The translations under genes were made by a program, and so were the position numbers. Below the pieces are notes generated by a model. That model did not search any database, was not told the origin of the DNA, and worked only from the letters and a program-made list of their open reading frames with translations. Shown here piece after piece: positions 25,969-36,039 of a stretch of 64,000 nucleotides of DNA (within the stretch, counting starts at the first letter, position 1; the number at the start of each line of letters is the position of its first letter). Location: positions 551,279-615,278 of the forward strand of contig NC_018022.1 in the NCBI RefSeq assembly GCF_000266905.1, given 5' to 3'. This DNA comes from Mycolicibacterium chubuense NBB4. GTDB taxonomy: Bacteria; Actinomycetota; Actinomycetes; Mycobacteriales; Mycobacteriaceae.

Positions 25969-26580
25969 CCCCCCGCCCTGGATATTAGCGCCCAACGCTT
26001 CGTTTCGTGGCAAGTGGCGCTGCCCTTGCGACGGCCGACGACAACCGTTCGACCGACGGGGATATGTCCGCACGTCTGAGGCGGTGACGTAGTTTGCGCG
26101 CCGACGGTCTCGACCTGCGCTGTGCCCGCTGATACTGACTCACCGGGCGGGCTTCGCCCCGGACGCACTGGCGCTTTGGGTCAGGTCCCGATGGCACCGG
26201 AAGAGCGAGAAGCGCACGCAACGCATGCTGCGTGCGACGAGGCAGGTGCAATGACCTCCGGTCGCGCACGTGCTGTTGAGGGCCGTCGTTCATCAGTGCC
26301 GACTTCCATGACGGTGAGCGATTGTCCGTTTGCGGCGTAGCCTAATGGCGGCTAGCGGTCACCGGACCTGCCCAACTGGGTGGCTCACACACTGGCCAGT
26401 CGCACGGTCTTGGTATCCCGGTTGACTAGGGTCCGGCAGATTCCCTTTCCGCGCTCGTCCTAGTTCATTACGTTGACCTTCGCCGCATCCGACTTCTCGC
26501 GCCTGCACTAGGCGCCGAGAGGCGGCGGCAAGTCTCACGTGAGCGCGTGCAACACGACACGCAGATAGGACCGGTGCGCC
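25969..26580. promoter_or_regulatory. Divergent intergenic region between the regulator and mdo
   Basis: About 610 bases without a credible coding region. It must hold the mdo promoter on the plus strand and probably the regulator promoter on the minus strand. An AGGA ribosome-binding site lies about ten bases before the mdo ATG. No RNA gene or strong hairpin recognised. Confidence 0.45.
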
Positions 26581-27873
26581 ATGCAGGTAGAAGAACTCCT
26601 CAAACCATTCCCTATCAAGGAATTCCATCCGTTTCCCAGAGCCCTGATGGGGCCCGGTGCCCACGAGCTGATCGGCCCAGAGGCAATCAAACTCGGCTTC
26701 AAGAAGACTCTGGTCATGACAAGTGGCCTGCGCGGATCAGACATCGTGCACAAGATCGTCGAGTCGCTGAAATACCACGGACTGGAAGTCGTCCTCTACG
26801 ACAAGGTCGAGTCCAATCCCAAGGACTACAACGTGATGGACTCGGTGGCGCTGTACCAAACTAATGGGTGCGACAGCTTCGTGTCGATCGGCGGCGGTTC
26901 GTCGCATGATGCGTGCAAGGGGGCTCGAATCTCGGTCGCCCACGACGGCCGCAACGTCAACGAGTTCGAGGGTTTCAACAAGTCGGAAAACCCGAAGAAC
27001 CCGCCCCACATCGCGGTGTCCACCACGGCTGGCACCGGCTCGGAGACTTCGTGGGCTTACGTCATTACCGACACCACCACGGATCCCAGCAAGCCACACA
27101 AATATGTGGCCTTCGACGACGCCTCGGTGGCGACGCTGGCAATCGATGACCCCGTGCTCTACTTCGATTGCCCGGTCGACTACACCGCCCAGTGTGGCTT
27201 CGACGTGCTGGCGCACGCTTCCGAGCCCTATGTATCGCGACTGAATTTCGCGCCCTCGTTGGGCAACGCGCTCTATGCGATCAAATTGACCGCACAAAAC
27301 CTGCGGCAGGCGACGTGGAACCCACAAGACCTCGCCGGCCGCGAGGGCATGATGTATGCCCAGTACATCGCCGCTCAAGCGTTCAACTCGGGCGGGCTTG
27401 GCATCATCCACTCCATTTCGCACGCCGTGAGCGCGTTCTACGACACCCACCACGGGCTGAACAACGCGATCGCCCTCCCACGGGTGTGGGCTTTCAACAT
27501 GCCGGTGATGTACAAGCGATTTGCCGACATCGCCGAGGCGATGGGTGTTGACACCGCCGGGCTGACCGACGTTCAAGCCGCCGACCAGGCGCTCGCCGCC
27601 AGCATTAGACTGCTGAGGGACGTGGGGATCCCCGAGAAGTTCACCGACGTCACTCAGGGCAGCTACAGCAAGAACAGGCTGGGGCAAGGCCCCACTGCGT
27701 TCTACGAGGCAAGGCCGACGATCAACGGTGACAAAGAAGACGTCGATAACATCACCAACCACGTCCTCGGCGACGCGTGCACCCCGGGCAACCCGAAGGA
27801 GTGCACATTTGAGACGGTGCGGCCCGTGGTCGATCACTGCCTCAACGGTGACCTCGACGACCTTCTCACCTGA
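26581..27873 (+). CDS. mdo: NDMA/mycofactocin-type methanol dehydrogenase
   Basis: An iron-type (group III) alcohol dehydrogenase of 430 residues, matching the actinobacterial methanol:N,N-dimethyl-4-nitrosoaniline oxidoreductase. The nucleotide-binding motif GGGSSHDACKG lies at 104-114. The metal ligands are predicted as D208, H212, H277 and H291 (CGFDVLAH, HSISH, DTHHGLNNA), with spacing like FucO. In this class the nicotinamide stays bound and electrons leave through mycofactocin, fitting the mftF gene in the island. It would oxidise methanol (or short alcohols) from either monooxygenase to aldehyde. It heads a plus-strand group with moxR, VWA and RDD genes. Confidence 0.93.
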   Translation: MQVEELLKPFPIKEFHPFPRALMGPGAHELIGPEAIKLGFKKTLVMTSGLRGSDIVHKIVESLKYHGLEVVLYDKVESNPKDYNVMDSVALYQTNGCDSFVSIGGGSSHDACKGARISVAHDGRNVNEFEGFNKSENPKNPPHIAVSTTAGTGSETSWAYVITDTTTDPSKPHKYVAFDDASVATLAIDDPVLYFDCPVDYTAQCGFDVLAHASEPYVSRLNFAPSLGNALYAIKLTAQNLRQATWNPQDLAGREGMMYAQYIAAQAFNSGGLGIIHSISHAVSAFYDTHHGLNNAIALPRVWAFNMPVMYKRFADIAEAMGVDTAGLTDVQAADQALAASIRLLRDVGIPEKFTDVTQGSYSKNRLGQGPTAFYEARPTINGDKEDVDNITNHVLGDACTPGNPKECTFETVRPVVDHCLNGDLDDLLT

Positions 27874-27942
27874 GGGACGGGGGCCGGGCAGCGACCGACC
27901 CTACCTCTGCCCGGCCTCTCCCCTCATCCAAAGGACAAGCAC

Positions 27943-29118
27943 GTGACCCTGCCTGCGACACCACCGTTCGACAGCGTCGACGACGTCGTCGCTCGTCTCA
28001 CCGAACTCGGATACATCGCCGATCGACGACTGGCGACGACCGTTTACCTAGTCACCAGGATGAACAAGCCCGTCCTGCTAGAAGGGCCGGCTGGGGTCGG
28101 CAAAACGGAGTTGGCCAAATCATTGGCGGCGGCCACCGGCCGCCGGCTCTTGCGGTTACAGTGTTACGAGGGCCAAGACGAGACAAAGGCCCTTTACGAA
28201 TGGGACTACGGCAAACAGCTGCTGTACACCCAGATCCTGCGCGAGAAAATCGGCCAAATTATAGCCGACGCAACGGATTTGAACGAGGCAGTTGAACGAA
28301 TCGGAGCCCAGGAGAGCGTCTTCTTCTCCGAGCACTTTCTCGCTCCGCGCCCGTTGTTGGAAGCGATTCGTGCCCGTGATCCTGTCGTGCTGCTCATCGA
28401 CGAGGTTGATCGCGCCGATGAGGCACTGGAGGCCGTCCTGCTCGAGATGTTGGGTGAATTTCAGGTCTCAGTTCCGGAGCTGGGAACATTCACCGCGGAC
28501 ATCCCGCCCTACGTTGTGTTGACGTCCAACAACACTCGCGATCTCGCGGCGGCGCTCAAGCGGCGTTGCCTGCACCTGTTTCTGGACTACCCGAGCGCGG
28601 AGCGCGAGCTGGAGATCGTCCGTTCGAAGGACACCGGGCTATCGGATGTTCTTGCTGCCCAACTAGTCGAAATTGTCCGCCAGCTACGAGAGCTCGAATT
28701 GCGGAAGGCTCCCAGTATCTCGGAGACAATTGACTGGGCTCGCACCCTCGCCGTGCTCGGGGTTCAAGAACTCACTGCAGCGGTACTCGCCGAAACCGTG
28801 TCCGTGGTTGTCAAATACGACAAAGACGTGCGGAAAGCCCTTGAAATCATTCCCCGGTTGGTGGATCCCAACGCGACCGTGCCGGATCAGGCGCACGATC
28901 ACACTCATCACCACCATCACCACCACCGCCCAGACCACGACCATGAACCCGGCGACGTCGACGGCGCCGTGGTGAGAGCCGGCAAGGACCTGCCGAACCG
29001 CTTTGACAACGGCTATTACGGGACACCGCCGAAGACGAGCACATCCCTGGCCCAGCCCCGCCCACAGATCAGTCGGGAACAAGGCAGTCGCTCGTTCGCC
29101 CGACGTCGCGCCTTGTGA
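27943..29118 (+). CDS. MoxR-family AAA+ ATPase with poly-histidine tail
   Basis: A chaperone-type ATPase of 391 residues. Walker A is GPAGVGKTE (residues 48-56), Walker B is VLLIDEVDRADE (about 149-160) and sensor 1 is VVLTSNNTRDL. MoxR proteins work with VWA proteins to mature metalloenzymes such as methanol and CO dehydrogenases. Unusually, residues 318-334 contain HDHTHHHHHHHRPDHDH, a natural seven-His run flanked by further His/Asp pairs, ahead of an unrelated basic C-terminus. This suggests metal binding or storage. The GTG start has AAAGGA upstream and lies 69 bases behind mdo. Confidence 0.92.
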   Translation: MTLPATPPFDSVDDVVARLTELGYIADRRLATTVYLVTRMNKPVLLEGPAGVGKTELAKSLAAATGRRLLRLQCYEGQDETKALYEWDYGKQLLYTQILREKIGQIIADATDLNEAVERIGAQESVFFSEHFLAPRPLLEAIRARDPVVLLIDEVDRADEALEAVLLEMLGEFQVSVPELGTFTADIPPYVVLTSNNTRDLAAALKRRCLHLFLDYPSAERELEIVRSKDTGLSDVLAAQLVEIVRQLRELELRKAPSISETIDWARTLAVLGVQELTAAVLAETVSVVVKYDKDVRKALEIIPRLVDPNATVPDQAHDHTHHHHHHHRPDHDHEPGDVDGAVVRAGKDLPNRFDNGYYGTPPKTSTSLAQPRPQISREQGSRSFARRRAL

Positions 29119-29127
29119 GGATGGCTC

Positions 29128-30648
29128 GTGCAAGCAGCGATTCACCGATTTGTGCGGCTGTTGCGACTAGCGGGCGTCCGCGTGTCGGTGTCGGAAGCCT
29201 TAGACGCGCTGCAGGCAGCCAGTCAACCGGGAGTACTCGCCGACAAAGCCACACTGCGACACGCACTTTCGGTCGCGTTGGTGAAGGATCGGCGCGACCT
29301 CACCGCTTTCGATGAGGTATTTGACGCGTTCTTCTCCCTAGTTCGCGTCGGCTTCGGTGACCAGGATTTGCACAGTCACACCCATGACGACCTGAGCGAT
29401 ACCGGCACGCTCGAGTCCTTCACGGTCTCGGAGATGCCGAGTTCCATACCGCAGCAGGGCCACGAGCACGGAGCGCCCTCGGACATCAGGGATTATTTCG
29501 ATCCAGATGATTTGGCGCAGCAGTACAACCTGCACCAGGAAGCGAACAAGATCGATCTAGCCGCCATGACGGACGAGATCGCCTTCTCCAAGGACAACCA
29601 GGCGCTGATGGGGGACGCCTACCGGGTCCAGCTGGAAGCAAATCGCTTGCACGGCGCTGGCGGACCTGGGCATCTAGCGCGTGCGACCGGCATCCGCGTC
29701 GACGCTGATCTCAGTGTGGCCCAACAGGAGACCCTGCTGGGCTGGCTCAACGCCACTGAGGACGCCGCTGTCGACGACGGAGACGACTCGACAGCGCTCG
29801 CCCAACGACTCGCCGGCGTTCTGGCGAACCTTCCCGCCGCCCTTAAACGCCATCTGGAAGCGTTGTTGGTCCTCGAGCAACGGGTGATCGAGTCAGGAGA
29901 ACGCCGAATCGGCGTTGTCGATCAAGTCGGTGAACGGGAGCGCGCCGACCTCGAAGTCTCCTTGCGACGCCTGGCCAGATCCCTGCATGGGGCATTGACA
30001 CATCGCAGCAAGCTCGATACCCGCGGTCGGATCGATTCCGGGCGGACCATGCGCCGCAACATGCGCCACGACGGCGTTCCGTTCGACCCGGTCACCGTGC
30101 GGCGCGTCGAAGACAAACCGCGGCTACTGGTTTTGGCAGATGCCAGCATGTCGGTGCGAGCCACCGCGCGGTTCACGCTTCATCTGGTTCACGGCTTACA
30201 AGACCTATTCGCGCAAGTGCGGTCGTTCGTGTTCGTCGCTGAAATCGCCGAGATCACAGAACTTTTCGCTGAGCATCCAATCGAGCACGCGATTGGACTC
30301 ATTTTCGGCGGGGACGTGCTCGACGTGGATGCCAACTCCGATTACGGATTGGCGTTTGCAACATTCCTCGCCGAGCACGCCTCCGCCGTGACTCGCCGCA
30401 CCACGGTGCTGGTCTTAGGCGACGGCCGGGGTAACGGCAACGAGCCAAACATCGCGGCGTTCGAAGAGATCGTGCGGCGCGCACGAGAGGTGATCTGGCT
30501 GACACCGGAACCGAGATATTCCTGGACGCTTGGGCGCTGCGACCTTCCGCTGTACGCGGAGTCGTGCCATCGCGTGGAGGTTGTCCGCGACCTTTCCGGT
30601 CTGGAGCGAGTGACCGACAAAATGGTTGAAGAATTAGCCGGACGGTGA
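29128..30648 (+). CDS. VWA-domain (CoxE-like) protein, partner of MoxR
   Basis: A 506-residue protein that begins 9 bases after moxR. The N-terminal 300 residues are helical and charged; the C-terminal third is a von Willebrand A domain with the metal-ion-dependent adhesion motif LADASMSV (DxSxS, about residue 337) and TTVLVLGDGRGNG further on. MoxR plus VWA pairs act together in cofactor insertion or remodelling of enzymes, for example CoxD/CoxE for CO dehydrogenase. Immediate linkage to mdo suggests the alcohol dehydrogenase is their client, or that the pair serves one of the monooxygenases. The start is GTG. Confidence 0.9.
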   Translation: MQAAIHRFVRLLRLAGVRVSVSEALDALQAASQPGVLADKATLRHALSVALVKDRRDLTAFDEVFDAFFSLVRVGFGDQDLHSHTHDDLSDTGTLESFTVSEMPSSIPQQGHEHGAPSDIRDYFDPDDLAQQYNLHQEANKIDLAAMTDEIAFSKDNQALMGDAYRVQLEANRLHGAGGPGHLARATGIRVDADLSVAQQETLLGWLNATEDAAVDDGDDSTALAQRLAGVLANLPAALKRHLEALLVLEQRVIESGERRIGVVDQVGERERADLEVSLRRLARSLHGALTHRSKLDTRGRIDSGRTMRRNMRHDGVPFDPVTVRRVEDKPRLLVLADASMSVRATARFTLHLVHGLQDLFAQVRSFVFVAEIAEITELFAEHPIEHAIGLIFGGDVLDVDANSDYGLAFATFLAEHASAVTRRTTVLVLGDGRGNGNEPNIAAFEEIVRRAREVIWLTPEPRYSWTLGRCDLPLYAESCHRVEVVRDLSGLERVTDKMVEELAGR

Positions 30649-30693
30649 CATGGCGCGGAATCGTTGATACTGAATTGATCGGAGAACACCACC

Positions 30694-31194
30694 ATGTCCA
30701 ACGATGGGACGGGTCCAGAAGACCGCCGGGGGATCGAGCCTTCGGGGTCGCACCTCGACCCGCAGCCGGCGACGCTGACATCGCGATGCGCGGCCCGCCT
30801 TGTCGACGGTGTGATCGTGTTGGTGTTCGCGATGATTGTTCGTGCGCCAATCCACATAGGACAAGGTCTTTACGTGACCGCGCTGGTGTTCGGTGTCCTC
30901 ACCTTCGCCTACTTCCTTGTGTACGAGACGACCCAGGGCTGCACTCTGGGTAAGAAACTCATCGGGATCTGCGTGCTCGGCCCCGATTCGGCCCCGCGCC
31001 CTACCGTGAGGCAGTCAGCCGTCCGAAATGCGTTCACATTGCTGTCTGTTATCCCCTACGTCGGTGCCCTCTTCAGCATGACCGCGTACATTCTCATCGC
31101 GTCGACCATCGCCAGTGACGCAGGCAAGCAGGGCATGCACGACCGTCTGGCAGGCGGCACCCGCGTCGTGAAGTGTCCTCGCCCCAACCACTGA
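30694..31194 (+). CDS. RDD-family membrane protein
   Basis: A 166-residue membrane protein with the RDD signature: [11 protein letters not shown] near residue 30 (Arg and Asp), [13 protein letters not shown] in the middle and [13 protein letters not shown] at the end. Three hydrophobic helices are visible. GGAG lies about ten bases before the ATG. It completes the mdo-moxR-vwa group. RDD proteins of this size have no settled function; transport or a membrane anchoring role is possible. Confidence 0.85.
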   Translation: MSNDGTGPEDRRGIEPSGSHLDPQPATLTSRCAARLVDGVIVLVFAMIVRAPIHIGQGLYVTALVFGVLTFAYFLVYETTQGCTLGKKLIGICVLGPDSAPRPTVRQSAVRNAFTLLSVIPYVGALFSMTAYILIASTIASDAGKQGMHDRLAGGTRVVKCPRPNH

Positions 31195-31286
31195 ACCGCT
31201 CGCCGGACGGTGACTTCGCGGCCCATCCTCGCTCCCTAATCATCCTCCGCGTCGGCCCATCGGGTTCGGTACAGACCCAGCCTCAG

Positions 31287-32033
31287 TCACACCATGGTCA
31301 GACCACCGCTGACGGACAGTGTCTGGCCGGTCACGTAAGACGCGCCATCACTGGCGAAAAATGTGACGGCCGGAGCGATGTCGTCGGGTGTCCCGATGCG
31401 CTTCATCGGGATGGCCCGCGCGAGAGCGTCGTGCATTCCTTGACTGGCGTCAGCGACCTTCTTCAACAGGGCTGTGTCGGTGGGACCGGGGCACACGGTG
31501 TTGACCGTGATGCCCTGGGTCGCCATCTCGCGGGCCAATGCTTTGCTAAACGCCACTATTGCGCCCTTGGTGCCCGAATAGACCACCTCTCCAGACGATC
31601 CCACACGTCCGGCGTCGGATCCGATGTTGATGATGCGGCCCCAGCGTCGTTCGATCATCGAATCCAGCACCGCACGGCTAACGATGACCGTGCCGAGGTA
31701 GTTGACCTCGACCACCGCGCGCCACCTCCGTTCAGTCGAGTCGACGAACTTTTCGATCGTATCGATGCCGGCATTGTTTACCAAGATCTCGATCTCACCC
31801 AGCCGTTCGCGGATAGCGTTCACCGTCTCGGCGACTACGGCGCTGTCGCGGACGTCGATGGCGAAGCCGGCGCTGAGACCCGGCAGTGTCGCCGCCACCG
31901 CTTGTGCGCCGACCCCATCGAGATCGCAGACAGCAACTGTCGCACCGGCTTCTGCGAAATGGCGGCAGATCGCTCGGCCGATACCGCCGGCGCCGCCGGT
32001 CACCATCGCGATGCGACCTTCCAGACGCATCAT
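31287..32033 (-). CDS. Short-chain dehydrogenase/reductase (FabG-like)
   Basis: NAD(P)-dependent oxidoreductase of 248 residues. The Rossmann motif is [13 protein letters not shown] (about residue 10), followed by NNAG, and the catalytic Ser and YxxxK are in NIGSDAGRV and VYSGTKGA. The C-terminal [11 protein letters not shown] is typical. The ATG overlaps the enoyl-CoA hydratase stop (ATGA), so the two probably act in the same acyl-CoA degradation route, for example as 3-hydroxyacyl dehydrogenase. Substrate unknown. Confidence 0.9.
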   Translation of the reverse strand: MMRLEGRIAMVTGGAGGIGRAICRHFAEAGATVAVCDLDGVGAQAVAATLPGLSAGFAIDVRDSAVVAETVNAIRERLGEIEILVNNAGIDTIEKFVDSTERRWRAVVEVNYLGTVIVSRAVLDSMIERRWGRIINIGSDAGRVGSSGEVVYSGTKGAIVAFSKALAREMATQGITVNTVCPGPTDTALLKKVADASQGMHDALARAIPMKRIGTPDDIAPAVTFFASDGASYVTGQTLSVSGGLTMV

Positions 32034-32857
32034 CGCCGATCGTCCACGGGAGTGCGGGTCGACACGACGTCGAAGCGCGGCGCCCGCTTGTCGCGGTGTG
32101 CGGCCAAGCCTTCTCGAACGTCGGGCCCGCCGAACCCGAGGAATTCCAGGGCGAGTGAGGATTCGAAGGCGGGATCAAACATTCGATACCAGTGGTTGAG
32201 GCTGCGCTTAGTCCAGCGGATAGCGGACTGCGAACTGCCGGCGAGTTGAAGGGCAATACGCTGCGCGGTCGGCACAACTTCATCGTCGTCGACACACGCC
32301 GACACCAAACCGATGCGTTCAGCTTCGGCGCCCGACAGCGGCTCGCAGGTGAGCAGGTAGTACTTGGCCTTGGCCATGCCCGCGAGAAGTGGCCAGCAGA
32401 TCGCCGCGTGATCGCCTGCCGCGACGCCTAAGCGCGTACGCCCGTCAATGATGTTCGCGGTGCGGGCGGCCACTGAGATGTCGGCGAGCAAGGCAACGAC
32501 CAATCCAGCACCAACCGCCGGCCCGCGAATTGCAGACACCACCGGTTTGTCGAGGTTAATCATGTTGAGCACCAAGTCGCGCGCCTCACGCACGACGCGC
32601 AGTCGATTGCCGTAGTCAGCGATCATCGTGTCGAGCAAAGCGAAGTTGCCTCCCGCGGAGAAGGCCGACCCTCCGCCTCGAACCATCACGACGCGCACGT
32701 CGGGGTCCCGTTCAATCGCGGGCCAGATGTCGGCGAGATCGCGATGCATGTACGGTCCGACTGAATTCAGGCCCGGCGCATCGAGAACCATCTCGAGGAC
32801 ACCGTCAACGACGTGATCGATTCGCAGGGTGGGGAATTCGGAGTAGTCGGTCGACAA
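32030..32857 (-). CDS. Enoyl-CoA hydratase/isomerase family protein
   Basis: A crotonase-fold enzyme of 275 residues. The oxyanion-hole segments are [19 protein letters not shown] (about residue 60) and [19 protein letters not shown] (about 110). The segment [27 protein letters not shown] is also typical. It is the first gene of the pair with the SDR. The active-site Glu pair of true hydratases is not obvious, so isomerase or another crotonase activity is possible. It lies next to a FadA4-like thiolase in the same orientation, 147 bases away. Confidence 0.9.
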   Translation of the reverse strand: MSTDYSEFPTLRIDHVVDGVLEMVLDAPGLNSVGPYMHRDLADIWPAIERDPDVRVVMVRGGGSAFSAGGNFALLDTMIADYGNRLRVVREARDLVLNMINLDKPVVSAIRGPAVGAGLVVALLADISVAARTANIIDGRTRLGVAAGDHAAICWPLLAGMAKAKYYLLTCEPLSGAEAERIGLVSACVDDDEVVPTAQRIALQLAGSSQSAIRWTKRSLNHWYRMFDPAFESSLALEFLGFGGPDVREGLAAHRDKRAPRFDVVSTRTPVDDRR

Positions 32858-33004
32858 TTCGTGCTCCTAGTCGTAGTTTCCAGGTCTGTGCGGGCAGCCG
32901 ACGCGGTCATCGGGTGAATTTGAGGCGAGCTTTTTGAACCACTGTTGTGATTGCAAAACACCACCACTGCCGCCGTCGTCATCGTCTCGACCGGTCCTGC
33001 TCCC

Positions 33005-34183
33005 TCAGGCCCGCAGGATCAGCGCGTCGCCCTGGCCGCCGGCGCCGCAGAGCGCGGCCACCGCGTAGCCCGAGCCGCGCCGCGCGAGCTCCAGCGCCGC
33101 GTGCAGCGTGATGCGCGCGCCCGACATCCCGATCGGATGGCCGACCGCGATCGCGCCCCCGTTGCGGTTGACCCGCTCGGCGTCCACGCCGAGCTCGCGG
33201 GTCGAGGCCAGCGCGACCGCGGAAAACGCCTCGTTGATCTCGATGACATCGAGCTGATCGAGGCTGATGCCCTCCCGCGCGATGGCCTTCTTGATCGCGT
33301 TGGCCGGCTGGGACTGCAGCGTGGAATCCGGGCCGGCGACCACACCGTGAGCACCGATCTCACACAGCCAGGTCAGGCCCAGTTCCTGCGCCTTGGCCTT
33401 GTTCATCACCACGACAGCGCAACCGCCATCGGAGATTTGGGACGCCGAACCAGCGGTGATCGTGCCGTCCTTGCGGAACGCGGGCTTGAGCCCCGACAGC
33501 GATTCGGCCGTGGTGTTGGCCCGGATGCCCTCATCCTCGGCGAACTCGATCGGGTCGCCCTTGCGCTGCGGAATCTTCACCGGCACGACCTCGTCGGCGA
33601 ACACCCCGTCCTTCCACGCCGCGGCGGCCTTCTGATGCGAGATGGCGGCGAATTCGTCCTGCTCGAGGCGGGTGAACTTGTCGGCGTCGTTGCGCTGCTC
33701 GGTCAGAGCGCCCATCGGCTGATCGGTGAAGACATCGTGCAGACCGTCGTAGGCCATCGAGTCGAGCACCGTGACGTCGCCGTACTTGTAGCCCTCACGG
33801 CTGTTGACCAGCAGATGCGGCGCCTTGGTCATCGACTCCTGCCCACCGGCCACGACGACGTCGAACTCACCGGCCCGGATGAGCTGGTCAGCGAGCGCGA
33901 TCGAGTCGATCCCCGACAGGCACATCTTGTTGATACTCAGGGCGGGCACGTCCCAGCCGATCCCGCCGGCGACGGCCGACTGGCGGGCCGGCATCTGACC
34001 AGCACCTGCGGTCAGCACCTGTCCCATGATCACGTACTCGACCAGCGACGCCGGGACGTTCGCCTTCTCCAGGGCCGCCTTGATGGCGATCGCGCCCAGG
34101 TCGCTACCAGAGAAATCCTTGAGGGAGCCCATCAGCTTGCCGATGGGGGTGCGAGCTCCAGCAACGATCACCGACGTCGTCAT
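33005..34183 (-). CDS. fadA4: Acetyl-CoA acetyltransferase (FadA4-like thiolase)
   Basis: A thiolase of 392 residues that condenses or cleaves acetyl-CoA units. The nucleophilic Cys is in [14 protein letters not shown] (about residue 89), the His motif is in [17 protein letters not shown] and the second Cys in [11 protein letters not shown]. The whole sequence aligns closely to mycobacterial FadA4 from its [16 protein letters not shown] start, which is why I prefer 34183 to an ATG four codons upstream. Tandem palindromic sites lie about 90-130 bases upstream. Confidence 0.92.
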   Translation of the reverse strand: MTTSVIVAGARTPIGKLMGSLKDFSGSDLGAIAIKAALEKANVPASLVEYVIMGQVLTAGAGQMPARQSAVAGGIGWDVPALSINKMCLSGIDSIALADQLIRAGEFDVVVAGGQESMTKAPHLLVNSREGYKYGDVTVLDSMAYDGLHDVFTDQPMGALTEQRNDADKFTRLEQDEFAAISHQKAAAAWKDGVFADEVVPVKIPQRKGDPIEFAEDEGIRANTTAESLSGLKPAFRKDGTITAGSASQISDGGCAVVVMNKAKAQELGLTWLCEIGAHGVVAGPDSTLQSQPANAIKKAIAREGISLDQLDVIEINEAFSAVALASTRELGVDAERVNRNGGAIAVGHPIGMSGARITLHAALELARRGSGYAVAALCGAGGQGDALILRA

Positions 34184-34271
34184 TCCTACCTCCAAGCCGG
34201 GTGTGTGAACGGGTCTGGGTTGTCGCCACTCGCATCCAATCGCCGAGTGGCGGTTGGGGAAGCGTTGTCTC

Positions 34272-34313
34272 GGTTAATGGTGACTAACCAGACTCATGTT
34301 AATCATGATTAAC
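34272..34313. promoter_or_regulatory. Two palindromic operator-like sites upstream of the thiolase gene
   Basis: GTTAATCATGATTAAC (34298-34313) is a perfect 16-base palindrome. GGTTAATGGTGACTAACC (34272-34289) is an imperfect palindrome with a related TTAAT...TAA core; centre-to-centre spacing is about 25 bases. AT-rich palindromes of this kind in a GC-rich genome are typical of TetR-family lipid regulators. No regulator gene is adjacent. They could control the thiolase gene, the divergent acyl-CoA dehydrogenase, or both. Confidence 0.6.
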
Positions 34314-34860
34314 TGAAGTGTCCAGCGGTTGAGGGGTCGATATCACAGCGGGGACAGGCGGTTCCACGATCGACACTGCTGACCACTAAGCCGCACGGGC
34401 GGTTGCGGGATCCGCGAATGTGCGATTGTTGTACAGTTACGGCCAGTGGAACCGCGCATTATTTTGAACATGTTGCGCCGGAATGGATTCGTGCCGAAGG
34501 ACGGCGCAGGTATGCGCGTCAGGGGAGCCGACTCCATGACGAGGGGTTGGGGTGTGGCTTCACCGGCGGGCGTCCAGAGGCGGTCGGTTTGATCGCCAAC
34601 GGGTCACGATGCGGTCGTCAACTGGGGCCGATTGCATTGCGTGCGGCAACGAATCGTTGCTGCGACCACTGAGCTTGATCGGCGGATGCCGCGGTCGTGC
34701 GGCATTGGACCGTGCTCTCGGCGCTGAATTGACTAGACGCGCTGCCGAGCTTCATGGAACAACGAAGGAGATCCATGCTGCAGTTGGCCATAACTGCACC
34801 GGCTGGGGGCGCCGCGTCCGGCTGGCTTGCCCTGTGCACTGCCGCACTGGATGGTAGGTC
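34314..34860. other. Non-coding stretch between palindromic sites and fadE25
   Basis: About 550 bases without a credible gene on either strand. Frames present here lack ribosome-binding sites and recognisable domains. It presumably carries the fadE25 promoter. No RNA gene recognised. Confidence 0.4.
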
Positions 34861-36039
34861 GTGACGGCGACTACCGGGCGGCTTGGCGAGCCGCAGTTCG
34901 ACCTCTTCACGCTCCCTGACGAGCACATGGAGTTGCGCGGGGTGCTACGTGACCTGTGCGAGAAGCAGATCGGCCCGCACGCCGCCAACGTTGATGAGGA
35001 GGCTCGCTACACCGACGAGGCTCTAGCTGCCCTGACGTCGTCGGGATTCGCCGCGATCCACGTCCCCGAAGAGTACGGCGGGCAAGGCGGTGACTCGGTG
35101 GCTGCCTGCATCGTCGTCGAGGAAGTGGCGAGAGTCTGTGCGTCGTCGTCGCTGATCCCGATCTGCAACAAGTTGGGCACCATGGGGCTGCTGCTGCGCG
35201 GATCCGAGGAGCTCAAGAAGCAGGTGTTGCCTTCTATCGCGAACGGCGAGGCGGTGGCGTCCTACGCCCTGTCCGAGCGGGAAGCCGGCAGCGACGCGGG
35301 GTCGATGCGGACCCGGGCGTGGCTCAAGGGTGATGAGTGGGTGCTCAACGGCGCCAAGTGCTGGATCTCCAACGGCGGCCACTCGACGTGGTACACCGTG
35401 ATGGCCGTGACCGAACCGGACAAAGGCGCCAACGGTATCTCGGCGTTCGTTGTGCACAAGGACGATCCCGGTTTCGTGGTGGGTGCTAAAGAGAGAAAGA
35501 TGGGTATCAAGGGGTCGCCCACCACGGAGTTGTACTTCGAGAACTGCCGCATTCCGGGCGATCGGATCATCGGTGACCCCGGCACCGGCTTCAAGACCGC
35601 GCTCGCGACGTTAGATCACACCCGGCCGACGATCGGCGCGCAGGCGGTGGGCATTGCACAGGGTGCACTGGACGCCACGATCGCATATGTCAAGGAACGC
35701 AAGCAGTTCGGCAAGGCGATCGCTGATTTCCAAGCGGTTCAGTTCATGCTCGCCGATATGGCGATGAAGTTAGAGGCCGCTCGGCTGATGGTGTACACCG
35801 CCGCTGCGCGGGCCGAGCGCGGTGAGCCCAATCTGGGCTTTATCTCCTCGGCATCGAAGTGTTTCGCGTCTGACGTGGCAATGGACGTGACCACCAACGC
35901 CGTGCAGCTCTTTGGAGGCTACGGATACACCAGGGATTTTCCTGTCGAGCGGTTTATGCGGGACGCCAAGATCACCCAGATTTATGAGGGGACGAACCAG
36001 ATTCAGCGCGTAGTGATGTCGCGGGCACTCTTGCAGTAG
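34861..36039 (+). CDS. fadE25: Acyl-CoA dehydrogenase (FadE25-like)
   Basis: An FAD-dependent acyl-CoA dehydrogenase of 392 residues that introduces the alpha-beta double bond. Signature segments are ALSEREAGSDAGSMRTRA (about residue 138), WCISNG-type CWISNGGHSTWYTVMA, and the C-terminal QLFGGYGYTRDFPVERFMRD and AKITQIYEGTNQIQR, the last carrying the catalytic Glu. It is near-identical in pattern to mycobacterial FadE25. The start codon is GTG with a weak ribosome-binding site (GGTAGG). It is divergent from the thiolase gene. Confidence 0.92.
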   Translation: MTATTGRLGEPQFDLFTLPDEHMELRGVLRDLCEKQIGPHAANVDEEARYTDEALAALTSSGFAAIHVPEEYGGQGGDSVAACIVVEEVARVCASSSLIPICNKLGTMGLLLRGSEELKKQVLPSIANGEAVASYALSEREAGSDAGSMRTRAWLKGDEWVLNGAKCWISNGGHSTWYTVMAVTEPDKGANGISAFVVHKDDPGFVVGAKERKMGIKGSPTTELYFENCRIPGDRIIGDPGTGFKTALATLDHTRPTIGAQAVGIAQGALDATIAYVKERKQFGKAIADFQAVQFMLADMAMKLEAARLMVYTAAARAERGEPNLGFISSASKCFASDVAMDVTTNAVQLFGGYGYTRDFPVERFMRDAKITQIYEGTNQIQRVVMSRALLQ

